A stretch of DNA of 23,073 nt from DATADF01 sp046263155 (GTDB taxonomy: Bacteria; Actinomycetota; CADDZG01; WHSQ01), in the NCBI GenBank assembly GCA_046263155.1, contig JBHELF010000065.1, forward strand, positions 1 through 23,073, given 5' to 3'. Within the stretch, counting starts at the first letter, position 1, and the number at the start of each line of letters is the position of its first letter. The notes below the pieces were generated by a model. That model had not been told where the DNA came from and did no database searches. It saw only the letters and a program-made list of their open reading frames with translations. Of the stretch, positions 7,682 through 14,945 are shown piece by piece. The position numbers and the translations under genes are program-made.

Positions 7682-8991
7682 GCGGGCACCTCGGTCAGCA
7701 CCCTGCCGTCGCGCACGGTCGCGCGGCCCGCGTGAAAGGTGTGCAGCACTTTTCCGGTGAGGGATCGTCCGGCAAAAGGAGTGTTGCGGCTCTTGCTGTG
7801 AAACTCCGCCGGATCGACCGTCCATTTCGACTTCGGATCGAAGACGACGAGATTGGCGGCGGCTCCGGCCGCGATCGAGCCGTGCGCCTCGAGTCCCAGG
7901 ATCTCCGCCGGCCTCGACGACAGAAGCTCGACCGCCCGACTCAAGGACAGATGTCCCGGCGCGACGAGCTCGGAGATCGCGAGACCAAGAGCCGTCTCGA
8001 GTCCCACAAGCCCGGGTGGCGCAAAGGCGAACTCCTGTTCCTTCTCCTCTTGGGAGTGTGGTGCATGGTCGGTCGCGATCGCATCGATTGTTCCGTCGCC
8101 GAGCCCTGCCGCCACGGCGTCTCGGTCCTCCTCCGTCCGCAACGGTGGATTCACCTTCGCCGCTGGGCTGTAATCGCCGAGGGCCGCGTCGGTGAGGGTG
8201 AAGTGGTGAGGCGTCGCCTCGGCCGTGACCCGCAGTCCCTCGGCCTTCGCCCGTCGCACGAGCTCCACGGTTCCCGCGGTCGAGATGTGCAGGAGGTGAA
8301 GCCTGCAGCCCGTCAGCCTCGCCAAAGCGATATCCCGCGCCGCCATGAGCTCCTCGGCCTCCGCGGGGATCCCCCGCAGTCCCAGCGCCGCAGAGAGCTC
8401 GCCCTCGTGCATCAGGCCACCGGCCGCCAGAGCCGCCTCCTCGCAGTGCTCGGCATAGATCGCGTCGAAGGCGACGAGGTACTCCATGGCCCGCCGGGCG
8501 AGAAGCGCGTTCTGAACGCCGCGGCCGTCGTCCGTGAACATCCTCACGCGCGCGGACGAGGTCGCCATCTCCCCGAGATCGGCCATCCTCTCGCCGGCGA
8601 GGCCACGGGTGATGGCGCCCACCGGCCGCACGTCAACCATCCCCGCCTCCCGCCCGAGGGCCCACACCTGCTCGACGATCGCGGCCGAGTCGGCTACGGG
8701 ATCGGTGTTCGGCATGGAGCAGATCGCGGTGTATCCGCCGGCGGCGGCAGCGGCCGACGCGCTCGCGACCGTCTCCTCATCCTCCCGGCCCGGCTCGCGC
8801 ACGTGCGTATGGAGGTCGACGAAGCCCGGGGCTACGACGGCTCCGTCTGCCTCGATGACCTCGGCCTTCGGATCCTTGAGCCCGGCGGCCACGTTTTCGA
8901 CGGTGCCGTCCCCGACGAGGACGTCGATTGTCGCGTCGGTGCCGGAACGAGGGTCTACGACCCGGCCCCCTCGGATGAGAAAGCGGCTCAC
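7678..8991 (-). CDS. pyrC: Dihydroorotase (class I, PyrC)
   Basis: Cyclises N-carbamoyl-aspartate to dihydroorotate. The product is 437 aa with an amidohydrolase fold. The metal-binding HTH motif (His61, His63) is in DLHTHVREPG. An Asp is present in FTDDGRGV (about 154), followed by His182, His235 in LHLLHIS and Asp308 in IATDHAPHS. KVNPPLR near 279-285 helps bind substrate. The GTG start at 8991-8989 overlaps the pyrB stop (GTGA), and the stop overlaps carA. All catalytic residues are present, so this is an active PyrC and not the inactive pseudo-dihydroorotase found beside some PyrB proteins. Confidence 0.96.
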   Translation of the reverse strand: MSRFLIRGGRVVDPRSGTDATIDVLVGDGTVENVAAGLKDPKAEVIEADGAVVAPGFVDLHTHVREPGREDEETVASASAAAAAGGYTAICSMPNTDPVADSAAIVEQVWALGREAGMVDVRPVGAITRGLAGERMADLGEMATSSARVRMFTDDGRGVQNALLARRAMEYLVAFDAIYAEHCEEAALAAGGLMHEGELSAALGLRGIPAEAEELMAARDIALARLTGCRLHLLHISTAGTVELVRRAKAEGLRVTAEATPHHFTLTDAALGDYSPAAKVNPPLRTEEDRDAVAAGLGDGTIDAIATDHAPHSQEEKEQEFAFAPPGLVGLETALGLAISELVAPGHLSLSRAVELLSSRPAEILGLEAHGSIAAGAAANLVVFDPKSKWTVDPAEFHSKSRNTPFAGRSLTGKVLHTFHAGRATVRDGRVLTEVPA

Positions 8992-9929
8992 TCCGCGGCC
9001 TCCAAGAGCTCCTCGGACGGTTTTCCGAGCATGAGATAGAGCAGGCTCATCCGCACCGCCAGCCCATTCGAGACCTGATCGAGCACGATCGAGCGCGGTA
9101 GCTCCGAGACGTCGGCGGCGATCTCGACCCCGCGGTTTATGGGCCCAGGATGCATGATCAGAGCGTCCGCCTTCATGCGGGCCGCGCGCCTGGCATCGAG
9201 ACCCCAGAGCGCGGCGTACTCCCGCAAGCTGGGAAAGAGCGACTCCGCCTGCCGCTCCTGCTGCACGCGCAGCAGATAGCAGACGTCGACCTCGCCGATC
9301 ACCTCATCGAGATCCGAGCTCAGTGTGACTCCCCACCCCGTCGCCTCGCGCGGAACCAAGGTCGGAGGACCGACAAGAACGACCTCGGCCCCCATAGTCA
9401 CGAGCCCTTTCACGTTCGAGCGCGCCACCCGCGAGTGAAGGATGTCGCCCACGATCGCGACCTTCAGGCCGGCAAAATCCTTGAACCGCTCGCGGATCGA
9501 AAAAAGATCGAGCAGAGCCTGAGTCGGATGCTCGTGCGCGCCGTCGCCGGCATTGATGACGCTCGCCTTCGCCCAGCGCGATAGCTGCTGTGGGGCCCCC
9601 GACGAGGAATGGCGGACGATGATCGCGTCCACGCCCATAGCCTCGAGCGTCCAGGCGGTGTCCTTGAAGGATTCCCCCTTCGAGACCGACGACTTGGCGT
9701 CGGCCGAGAAATTGATCACATCGGCCGAGAGCCGCTTGGCGGCGAGCTCGAAAGAGATGCGCGTCCGGGTCGAGGCCTCGTAAAAGAGATTGCAAACCGT
9801 CCGGCCGCGGAGTGTCGGAAGCTTCTTGATCGGCCGGTCGGTCACCTGGCGCAGCGACTCGGCGGTGTCGAGGATCGTCGTGATGTCCTCGGCCTTCAGC
9901 TGATCCATAGACAAGAGGTGCTTGATCAT
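8988..9929 (-). CDS. pyrB: Aspartate carbamoyltransferase catalytic subunit
   Basis: Condenses carbamoyl phosphate with aspartate. The product is 313 aa. It has the carbamoyl-phosphate loop STRTR at residues 53-57, the SVSKGES loop at 81-87, HPTQ at 134-137, and the RVQ.ER aspartate-side motif near 220. No pyrI regulatory subunit is nearby, as expected for Gram-positive-type operons where control acts through PyrR. ATG 9929-9927 overlaps the pyrR stop (ATGA). Confidence 0.97.
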   Translation of the reverse strand: MIKHLLSMDQLKAEDITTILDTAESLRQVTDRPIKKLPTLRGRTVCNLFYEASTRTRISFELAAKRLSADVINFSADAKSSVSKGESFKDTAWTLEAMGVDAIIVRHSSSGAPQQLSRWAKASVINAGDGAHEHPTQALLDLFSIRERFKDFAGLKVAIVGDILHSRVARSNVKGLVTMGAEVVLVGPPTLVPREATGWGVTLSSDLDEVIGEVDVCYLLRVQQERQAESLFPSLREYAALWGLDARRAARMKADALIMHPGPINRGVEIAADVSELPRSIVLDQVSNGLAVRMSLLYLMLGKPSEELLEAAE

Positions 9930-10471
9930 TCCGCTCTCTCCCGGTACTCGCCGATCAGCACGGCGTCCTCGCCGTCGATCTCGGCGACGTGCACCTTCAC
10001 GACCTCGTGCGCCGCGGTGGGCAGGTTCTTGCCGACGTAGTCGGCCCGAATCGGGAGCTCACGGTGGCCCCGGTCGACCAGCACCGCGAGCCGCACGGCG
10101 CGGGGCCGGCCGAGATCAAGAAGCGCGTCGAAAGCCGCTCGAATCGTGCGGCCCGTATAGAGAACGTCGTCGATCACGACTACGACCCGGCCGTCGATGT
10201 CGGCAGGAATGGTCGTGGCCTCCAGGCTGCGGGGGCCGCGCAGGGCGACATCGTCGCGATAGAGAGCCACGTCGAGGGCCCCCGAGGGCAGATCGACCCC
10301 CTCAAACGAGGCGATCGTCCGGGCGACACGGTCGGCGAGAGGAGCGCCCCGGGTCCTGATCCCCACCAGGACGAGGTCCTCCGTCCCCTTGTTCTTCTCG
10401 ACGATTTCGTGGGCTATGCGGGTGAGCGCCCGCCGCACGTCGGAAGGCTCCATGACGCGGGCCTTGAGCAC
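9926..10471 (-). CDS. pyrR: PyrR bifunctional pyr operon regulator / uracil phosphoribosyltransferase
   Basis: Binds a hairpin in the pyr leader RNA when UMP/UTP is high, and also has uracil phosphoribosyltransferase activity. The PRPP motif VVVIDDVLYTGRT is intact, as are ALTRIAHEIVEKNKG and LAVLVDRGHRELPIRADYVGKN, both very close to Bacillus PyrR. Two starts are possible: GTG 10507, with no ribosome binding site, or GTG 10471, with GGAG nine bases upstream. The second gives 181 aa, the length of the Bacillus protein, and MLKARVMEPSDVRRA aligns with its N-terminus, so it is preferred. It is the first gene of the pyr operon, downstream of an apparent attenuator. Confidence 0.95.
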   Translation of the reverse strand: MLKARVMEPSDVRRALTRIAHEIVEKNKGTEDLVLVGIRTRGAPLADRVARTIASFEGVDLPSGALDVALYRDDVALRGPRSLEATTIPADIDGRVVVVIDDVLYTGRTIRAAFDALLDLGRPRAVRLAVLVDRGHRELPIRADYVGKNLPTAAHEVVKVHVAEIDGEDAVLIGEYRERAE

Positions 10472-10530
10472 GAACTCGGGCTCCGGCTGGGGGGCCCGGG
10501 CTACCACTGGAACGAGCCGCGGGTTGGCAC

Positions 10531-10557
10531 AAAAAAAGCTTCCCGCTCTGGGGAAGC
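10531..10557 (-). terminator. Intrinsic terminator in the pyr leader (attenuator)
   Basis: On the minus strand a perfect 7-bp stem GCTTCCC / GGGAAGC with a 6-base loop (CAGAGC) is followed directly by seven T. It lies upstream of pyrR and downstream of the PyrR-binding hairpin, so it would stop transcription before the operon. Its 5' arm can pair instead with an upstream segment, as expected for an attenuator. Confidence 0.85.
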
Positions 10558-10592
10558 CGATGTAGATGTGATCAAGCTTTGCTCACTCCTTT

Positions 10593-10610
10593 CCGGCCTC
10601 ACCGGGCCGG
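10593..10610 (-). promoter_or_regulatory. PyrR-binding RNA hairpin in the pyr leader
   Basis: The minus-strand RNA reads CCGGCC-CGGTGA-GGCCGG, a perfect 6-bp stem with a hexaloop. The core CCGGTGAGG fits the known PyrR binding-loop core CCNGNGAGG, and the hexaloop fits CNGNGA. It lies about 35 bases upstream of the terminator hairpin. The 5' side of the hairpin, with its flank, holds AAGCCG (10608-10613), which is complementary to CGGCTT (10554-10559) at the base of the terminator. PyrR binding would therefore favour termination. Confidence 0.82.
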
Positions 10611-10629
10611 CTTAAAGGACGCTCTTGAG

Positions 10630-10635
10630 ACTATA
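10630..10635 (-). promoter_or_regulatory. Possible -10 box of the pyr operon promoter
   Basis: TATAGT on the minus strand, just upstream of the PyrR-binding hairpin, in a short AT-richer stretch (TATATA) between the divergent genes. It would place transcription start near 10623-10625, which includes the whole attenuator. No good -35 box is seen at normal spacing, so this is a weak call. Confidence 0.3.
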
Positions 10636-10641
10636 TACGAC

Positions 10642-11880
10642 GTGACTACTACAAAAGAGTCCGCGGCCTCTTCTCCTTCCTGGCTGCAGCGGGCGGACCG
10701 GTCGCTAAGAGATGAATTTCGCCGCGCGCAGGAGAGGCATCCGAAGGTGGCCTCCATTTATCGGGCCGTTGTGCAACGGGCGATCCTGGTAATCGCTTTG
10801 CTGGCGGTGGTTCGCGGCCTGTGGGATGGAGTCGACATTCCGCTCTTTGATTTCGATCGCTTCCTGCGAGCCGGGGACCGGATGCTGTCGTCGGACTGGC
10901 AGCTGACCTACTCCGAACCGAGACTGCAGGCCGGCCCCCTGCTTCTTCTGCTGTATGGGGTGTCCCTGCGACTCGCGGATCTTGTCGGACTCGCGGCGCA
11001 GTTCTCGCTTTCGGTGATTGTGCAAGTTCTCGTCGCCGTTGGAGTCGTCCTGTGCGTACGTGCTCTCAGAGCGGATCGGGGAGCCGCCGCGGCGCCGGGC
11101 ATCGAGTTCTTCGCCGGACTGGCGGCCGTCTTGGGAGGGTTGACCTGGGAGGCCTATGCGTCCGCCCACCCGTCGGAGGCTCTCATCCCTCTTCTCTGGC
11201 TTCCCGCTGCGCTACTCGCGCGGCGCGGCCGGACGACGACGGCCGCTCTGCTCATCGGTCTCTCCGCGACCCTGAAGTTGTGGGGAATTCTCGGTTTACC
11301 TGTGCTCCTGCTGGCTCCGAATCTGCTGCAGGCCGGCTGGGCGATCGCGCTTGCCGGGGTGGTGGCGATCGTTCCGTACGCTCCCTTCTTGCTTTTTGGT
11401 GAGACGGCCACGTTCGGATACGCGTGGGGCATCCAGCCGGACTCCCCGCTGGGGCTCTTCTTCCGCGAGCGCGAAGGGTTTACTTGGGCGATGCGTATCG
11501 GACAAAGCGCGATGGTCCTGGCGGGTGGAGGCGTGTTTGCGTGGCGCCGGCGCTCCGCCTGGACATCGATCTGGGCGGCGCCTTTGGTATTGCTGGCGAT
11601 TCGCTTCCTAACGGAACCGCTTGACTATCACTACTACTGGCTGGCGCCGGGAATCCTCGTGCTGGTCGCAGCCTGTGCCCACCTGGACCCGCGCCCGACG
11701 TGGTTGCGAGTGCCGATCGCCGGAGCCTTCTATGCAATCCTCGCCTCCTTTTTCTTCGTCGAGCTACAGCTGGAATCGGTTTGGTGGATCGTGCTCTCGC
11801 TGGCCCTTCTCCTGGTGGCACATCGCGCTACGCAGGAGGAAAGAGAGGCCGGCGACGCGGCGGCGGGGTCTCATACGTGA
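10642..11880 (+). CDS. Polytopic membrane glycosyltransferase, GT87 (DUF2029)-like
   Basis: A predicted integral membrane protein of 412 aa with about 9-10 hydrophobic segments after a 40-residue charged cytoplasmic N-terminus. After the first membrane segment a loop with Asp residues (PLFDFDRFLRAGDRML, residues 67-82) and a LTYSEPRLQAGPL stretch resembles GT-C fold, GT87-type mannosyltransferases that use polyprenyl-phosphate sugars. That resemblance is my reading; no search was run. The start is taken as GTG 10642 (MTTTKESAASS), which has no clear ribosome binding site; TTG 10579 would place the N-terminus in the pyr leader. It overlaps the next gene by GTGA, so the two form an operon. It is divergent from pyrR and inserted in a block where nusB and pyrR usually lie close together. 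Confidence 0.7.
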   Translation: MTTTKESAASSPSWLQRADRSLRDEFRRAQERHPKVASIYRAVVQRAILVIALLAVVRGLWDGVDIPLFDFDRFLRAGDRMLSSDWQLTYSEPRLQAGPLLLLLYGVSLRLADLVGLAAQFSLSVIVQVLVAVGVVLCVRALRADRGAAAAPGIEFFAGLAAVLGGLTWEAYASAHPSEALIPLLWLPAALLARRGRTTTAALLIGLSATLKLWGILGLPVLLLAPNLLQAGWAIALAGVVAIVPYAPFLLFGETATFGYAWGIQPDSPLGLFFREREGFTWAMRIGQSAMVLAGGGVFAWRRRSAWTSIWAAPLVLLAIRFLTEPLDYHYYWLAPGILVLVAACAHLDPRPTWLRVPIAGAFYAILASFFFVELQLESVWWIVLSLALLLVAHRATQEEREAGDAAAGSHT

Positions 11881-13913
11881 CCGCTTACCTTCTCGATAAG
11901 GGACCGACTCTCAGGCGGGCGATCCTGCTCGTGACGCTTGTTGGGTTTCCGCTGGCCTTCCTTCCGCGCTTGCTTTTGGACGCGTACGCGGTTCCCAAAC
12001 TTGCTCTCCTGACCGCCGGCACTTCTCTCGCGGCCGCGGTCCGCTTGGCCGAGATCGCCGTCGGGGCCTCGACGCGTACATTGCGTGCCTTTCTCTGGCC
12101 GGCGTTGTTTGTGACTGTTCCCCTAACGGTTTCGTGGCTGGTATCCCCTTATCGAGGGTGGGCCTTTGTGGGGCAATACCAGTGGTTCCAGGGCCTCTTC
12201 CCTTATGTCGTCGTCTGTGTCTTCGCTTTGTTGCTCGCGGATGCCTTTGCGGGGCGAGCCTCATCCGTAGCTTGGGCGTTGGTCATCTCGGCCGGATTTG
12301 TAGGCGCGTACGGCTTTGCCCAGATCCTGGGACTCGATCCATTGAGGCTCTTCATCGAAGACCGCTTCACCGACTCGGTGCGCTCAAGTATCGGCAACTC
12401 GAACTTCGTGGGAGGCCTCATGGCGATCGCTATGCCGGCAGCGATCGGCTTATGGATCGCGCGCGGGTCCCGCTTTCGCTGGGCCCTCGTGGCCCTTGTC
12501 TTTATCGCCGAATCCTGGGTGTTCGCGGGGAGCCAAGCGGCCTGGCTTGCGGGAGCAGCGGGAGTGATCGTGATGCTCGCCTACGTGCCCGGTCGGCGGA
12601 CCTCCCGGTACAGGAAGGCTGCGGTATGGCTCGCCGCGGCCGGTGCGGCCGCCATTGTCGGTGTGACGATCTGGGGTGCCATCGATCCCGGCAATCGCGT
12701 GATACCGCACACGATCCGCGTGCGTGGGCGTTGGTGGAGCCAGGCCGTCCAGATGGCCGCCTCCTCGCCGGTCTACGGACGCGGGCCGAATACCTTCGCG
12801 GTCGAGGGGGTTGCCTACCGAAGTCCCTCCGACGCTCTGGAACTGGGATTCATCTTCGCCGACGATCCACACTCGCTACCTCTGAGCTTCGCCGCGAACG
12901 CCGGCCTGTTGGGCGGCCTCGGCTATCTCGGACTGTTCGGCTGGTTCGTGGCGCGTACTCGCCGCGCCGAAGCCGAGCCCATGCAGGCCATATTCGTCGG
13001 CTGCTCCACGACGGCTTTCATTCTCAGCCTGGGCCTGGTCGACGAGCTGACTCTGAGAGCTGGCCTGTTCGTGAGCCTCGCCGGACTGGCCGCGGCGCAG
13101 ACAACCCTCAACGGCCCGGCTCGGCCCGAGTCACCGCGTTCAACAAGGTTGCGATGGATCGCGCTTCTCATAGCCGCGGCATGTCTGGCTGGGGTTTGGT
13201 GGGCGGGAAGCTTTCTGCTGGCCGACGCACAGGTCAAGCGGGGCGTCGCCGCTTTCCGGGCCGGCGACGCGCGCCGCGCGATATCCGAGTTCGAAACCGC
13301 GCTGAGTTTTCGGGACGACTACGAATACCGTCAGGTGTACGGGTTTGAGCTCGGTGGGGCAGCGCTCAGATTGGAGGAGGGGGGCGCTCCCTTAATCGAG
13401 GAGATGCGGGCTCAGTTCGAGTTCGTCGACAGCTTTCCTCAGGTTCGCGCGCTGGTTTCCGAAGCTCGGCGACTGGTCGACTGGTCCGTGTACGACCCGA
13501 GCGCCAGGCAAGAAGCGCTCGCCCTCTACCAGAGGGCCCGAGCGATCGATCCGCACAATCCGCTTATCGCCGTCGAGATTTCCGACATATACATTCTCGA
13601 TGGACACGGCGAGCGCGGCGTCGCGTTGCTCGAAACCTTCGAACCAAGAATTCCCTTCGCGTCGACGCGCTATGAGAAGTACGACGGATTCTGGGGAGGT
13701 CTCGCCCTTGCGCACCTCGAGACCGGGCGCGAGGCGGAGGCGCTTGCGGCCCTGGACAGAGCTCGGGAGCAGTCGGGCGAATGCAGGGTTGAACTGGCGA
13801 AGGAGCTGGTGCGCATCGGCCGGCTGAACAGTCCGCCCCCGTCCTACGAGCCTCCCCTGCCCCTGGTCATTCTCTGCCGGCCGGCCCTCCTACAGCTGCT
13901 TCCCGGTTCGTAG
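11877..13913 (+). CDS. O-antigen ligase / PglL-like (Wzy_C) membrane protein with TPR-like C-terminus
   Basis: A 678-aa protein. Residues ~15-410 contain about ten hydrophobic segments. GNSNFVGGLMAIAMP (173-187) resembles the GN.N motif of this family, and the large outer loop ends with DPHSLPLSFAANAGLLGG, carrying the conserved His332. Residues ~425-447 form a further membrane segment. The tail has degenerate TPR-like helices around 450-480, 545-605 and 625-665. The superfamily joins undecaprenyl-linked glycans to lipid, polymer or protein, and includes pilin O-oligosaccharyltransferases; the acceptor cannot be told here. The GTG start at 11877 overlaps the upstream stop, and the 59 codons before it belong to the wrong frame of the upstream gene. 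It ends five bases from the convergent nusB stop. Confidence 0.78.
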   Translation: MTAYLLDKGPTLRRAILLVTLVGFPLAFLPRLLLDAYAVPKLALLTAGTSLAAAVRLAEIAVGASTRTLRAFLWPALFVTVPLTVSWLVSPYRGWAFVGQYQWFQGLFPYVVVCVFALLLADAFAGRASSVAWALVISAGFVGAYGFAQILGLDPLRLFIEDRFTDSVRSSIGNSNFVGGLMAIAMPAAIGLWIARGSRFRWALVALVFIAESWVFAGSQAAWLAGAAGVIVMLAYVPGRRTSRYRKAAVWLAAAGAAAIVGVTIWGAIDPGNRVIPHTIRVRGRWWSQAVQMAASSPVYGRGPNTFAVEGVAYRSPSDALELGFIFADDPHSLPLSFAANAGLLGGLGYLGLFGWFVARTRRAEAEPMQAIFVGCSTTAFILSLGLVDELTLRAGLFVSLAGLAAAQTTLNGPARPESPRSTRLRWIALLIAAACLAGVWWAGSFLLADAQVKRGVAAFRAGDARRAISEFETALSFRDDYEYRQVYGFELGGAALRLEEGGAPLIEEMRAQFEFVDSFPQVRALVSEARRLVDWSVYDPSARQEALALYQRARAIDPHNPLIAVEISDIYILDGHGERGVALLETFEPRIPFASTRYEKYDGFWGGLALAHLETGREAEALAALDRAREQSGECRVELAKELVRIGRLNSPPPSYEPPLPLVILCRPALLQLLPGS

Positions 13914-13918
13914 CGACC

Positions 13919-14380
13919 TCAATTCTCCGCGCGCTCCTCAACCACCCGGCCCAGGACCCCGTTGATGAAACGACCGGAGTCCTCGGTCGATAAAGATTTG
14001 GCAAGTTCCACCGCTTCGTTGATGGCCACCGCGACGGGTATGTCGTCTCCCCACAAGAGTTCGAATAAGGCGATGCGAAGGAGCGTCCGGTCGATCACCG
14101 GCATTCGCTCGATGGCCCACCGATCGGCGTAACGAACGATCAGTTCATCGAGGTCGGCATGATGAGCCTGCACGCCCTTCACGAGAGCCAGCGCGTAGTC
14201 GAGGACCTCTGGTACGGGAGCGTCGCTCGATTCATCCTCCGCTCCCTCTTCGATTCCGGCGGGAACGACCCAGCCCTCACGCTGGCGCGCCGCGAACGCC
14301 TCCTCGGGGAGCATGTCGCGAATCTCCGCCTCGTACAGGACATCCACCGCTAGACGACGGGCGCTGCGGCGGACCTTCAA
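13919..14380 (-). CDS. nusB: Transcription antitermination factor NusB
   Basis: Binds boxA RNA with NusE (S10) in ribosomal RNA antitermination complexes. The product is 153 aa. It shows the N-terminal RRSARRLAVDVLYEAE, the central MPVIDRTLLRIALFELL and the AINEAVELAKSL...GRFINGVLGRV end, all diagnostic of NusB. An acidic insert at ~37-53 (IEEGAEDESSDAP) is longer than in short homologues. The start is TTG 14380, three bases after the efp stop, giving the expected short basic N-terminus; no strong ribosome binding site is visible. Confidence 0.94.
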   Translation of the reverse strand: MKVRRSARRLAVDVLYEAEIRDMLPEEAFAARQREGWVVPAGIEEGAEDESSDAPVPEVLDYALALVKGVQAHHADLDELIVRYADRWAIERMPVIDRTLLRIALFELLWGDDIPVAVAINEAVELAKSLSTEDSGRFINGVLGRVVEERAEN

Positions 14381-14383
14381 GTT

Positions 14384-14941
14384 CTAAGCGCGCGAGAGGT
14401 ATTCGCCCGAGCGCGTATCTACTTTGATCTTCTGGCCGGTCTCGAGAAACAGCGGGACCTGCACCTCGGCCCCGGTCTCGACCGTCGCCGGCTTCAGGGC
14501 TCCCGAGACGCGGTCCCCTTTCAGTCCGGGTTCGGTCGCGGTGATCTCGAGCTCGACGGTGACCGGGAGATCCACGCCCACCGGAGTTCCGTCATAGACC
14601 GGCACGAGACAAACCGTCCCGTCCTTTAAGAACTTCCTCGCATCGCCGAGCATCGCCGGATCGACATGGACCTGCTCGTAGGTCTCGTTGTCCATGAACA
14701 CAAGCCCGGCGTCGTCCTCATAGAGATATTGCATCTCGCGTTTGTCGAGGACCGCCAGCTCGACCTTCTCGTCCGCTCGAAAGGTACGGTCGAGCACGGC
14801 CCCCGTCTTTACGTTCTTGAGCTTGGTCTTGACGAAGGCCTGGCCTTTGCCGGGCTTCACGTGTTGATAGTTCACGATCGTGAAAAGCGTCCCGTCGAGG
14901 TCGAGCGTCTGGCCGGGACGCATGTCGTTCGTCGAGATCAC
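14384..14941 (-). CDS. efp: Elongation factor P
   Basis: Relieves ribosomes stalled at polyproline. The product is 185 aa, the usual length, with a KOW-like N-domain and two OB domains. The tip of the first loop is VKPGKGQAF with Lys32, the residue modified or left bare in different bacteria. The C-terminal signature is GLKGDRVSGALKPATVETG. No epmA/epmB-type modification gene is present in the window. The start is GTG 14941, four bases after the peptidase stop. Confidence 0.97.
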   Translation of the reverse strand: MISTNDMRPGQTLDLDGTLFTIVNYQHVKPGKGQAFVKTKLKNVKTGAVLDRTFRADEKVELAVLDKREMQYLYEDDAGLVFMDNETYEQVHVDPAMLGDARKFLKDGTVCLVPVYDGTPVGVDLPVTVELEITATEPGLKGDRVSGALKPATVETGAEVQVPLFLETGQKIKVDTRSGEYLSRA

Positions 14942-14945
14942 GAAC

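Noticed and set aside
10472..10507. Upstream GTG start for pyrR
   Set aside because: No ribosome binding site; it adds 12 residues, while GTG 10471 has GGAG at good spacing and gives the standard 181 aa.
10576..10590. Four-codon leader peptide (GTG AGC AAA GCT TGA) in the pyr leader
   Set aside because: The AAAGGAG overlaps the GTG itself, leaving no spacing for ribosome binding; it looks like chance within the attenuator region.
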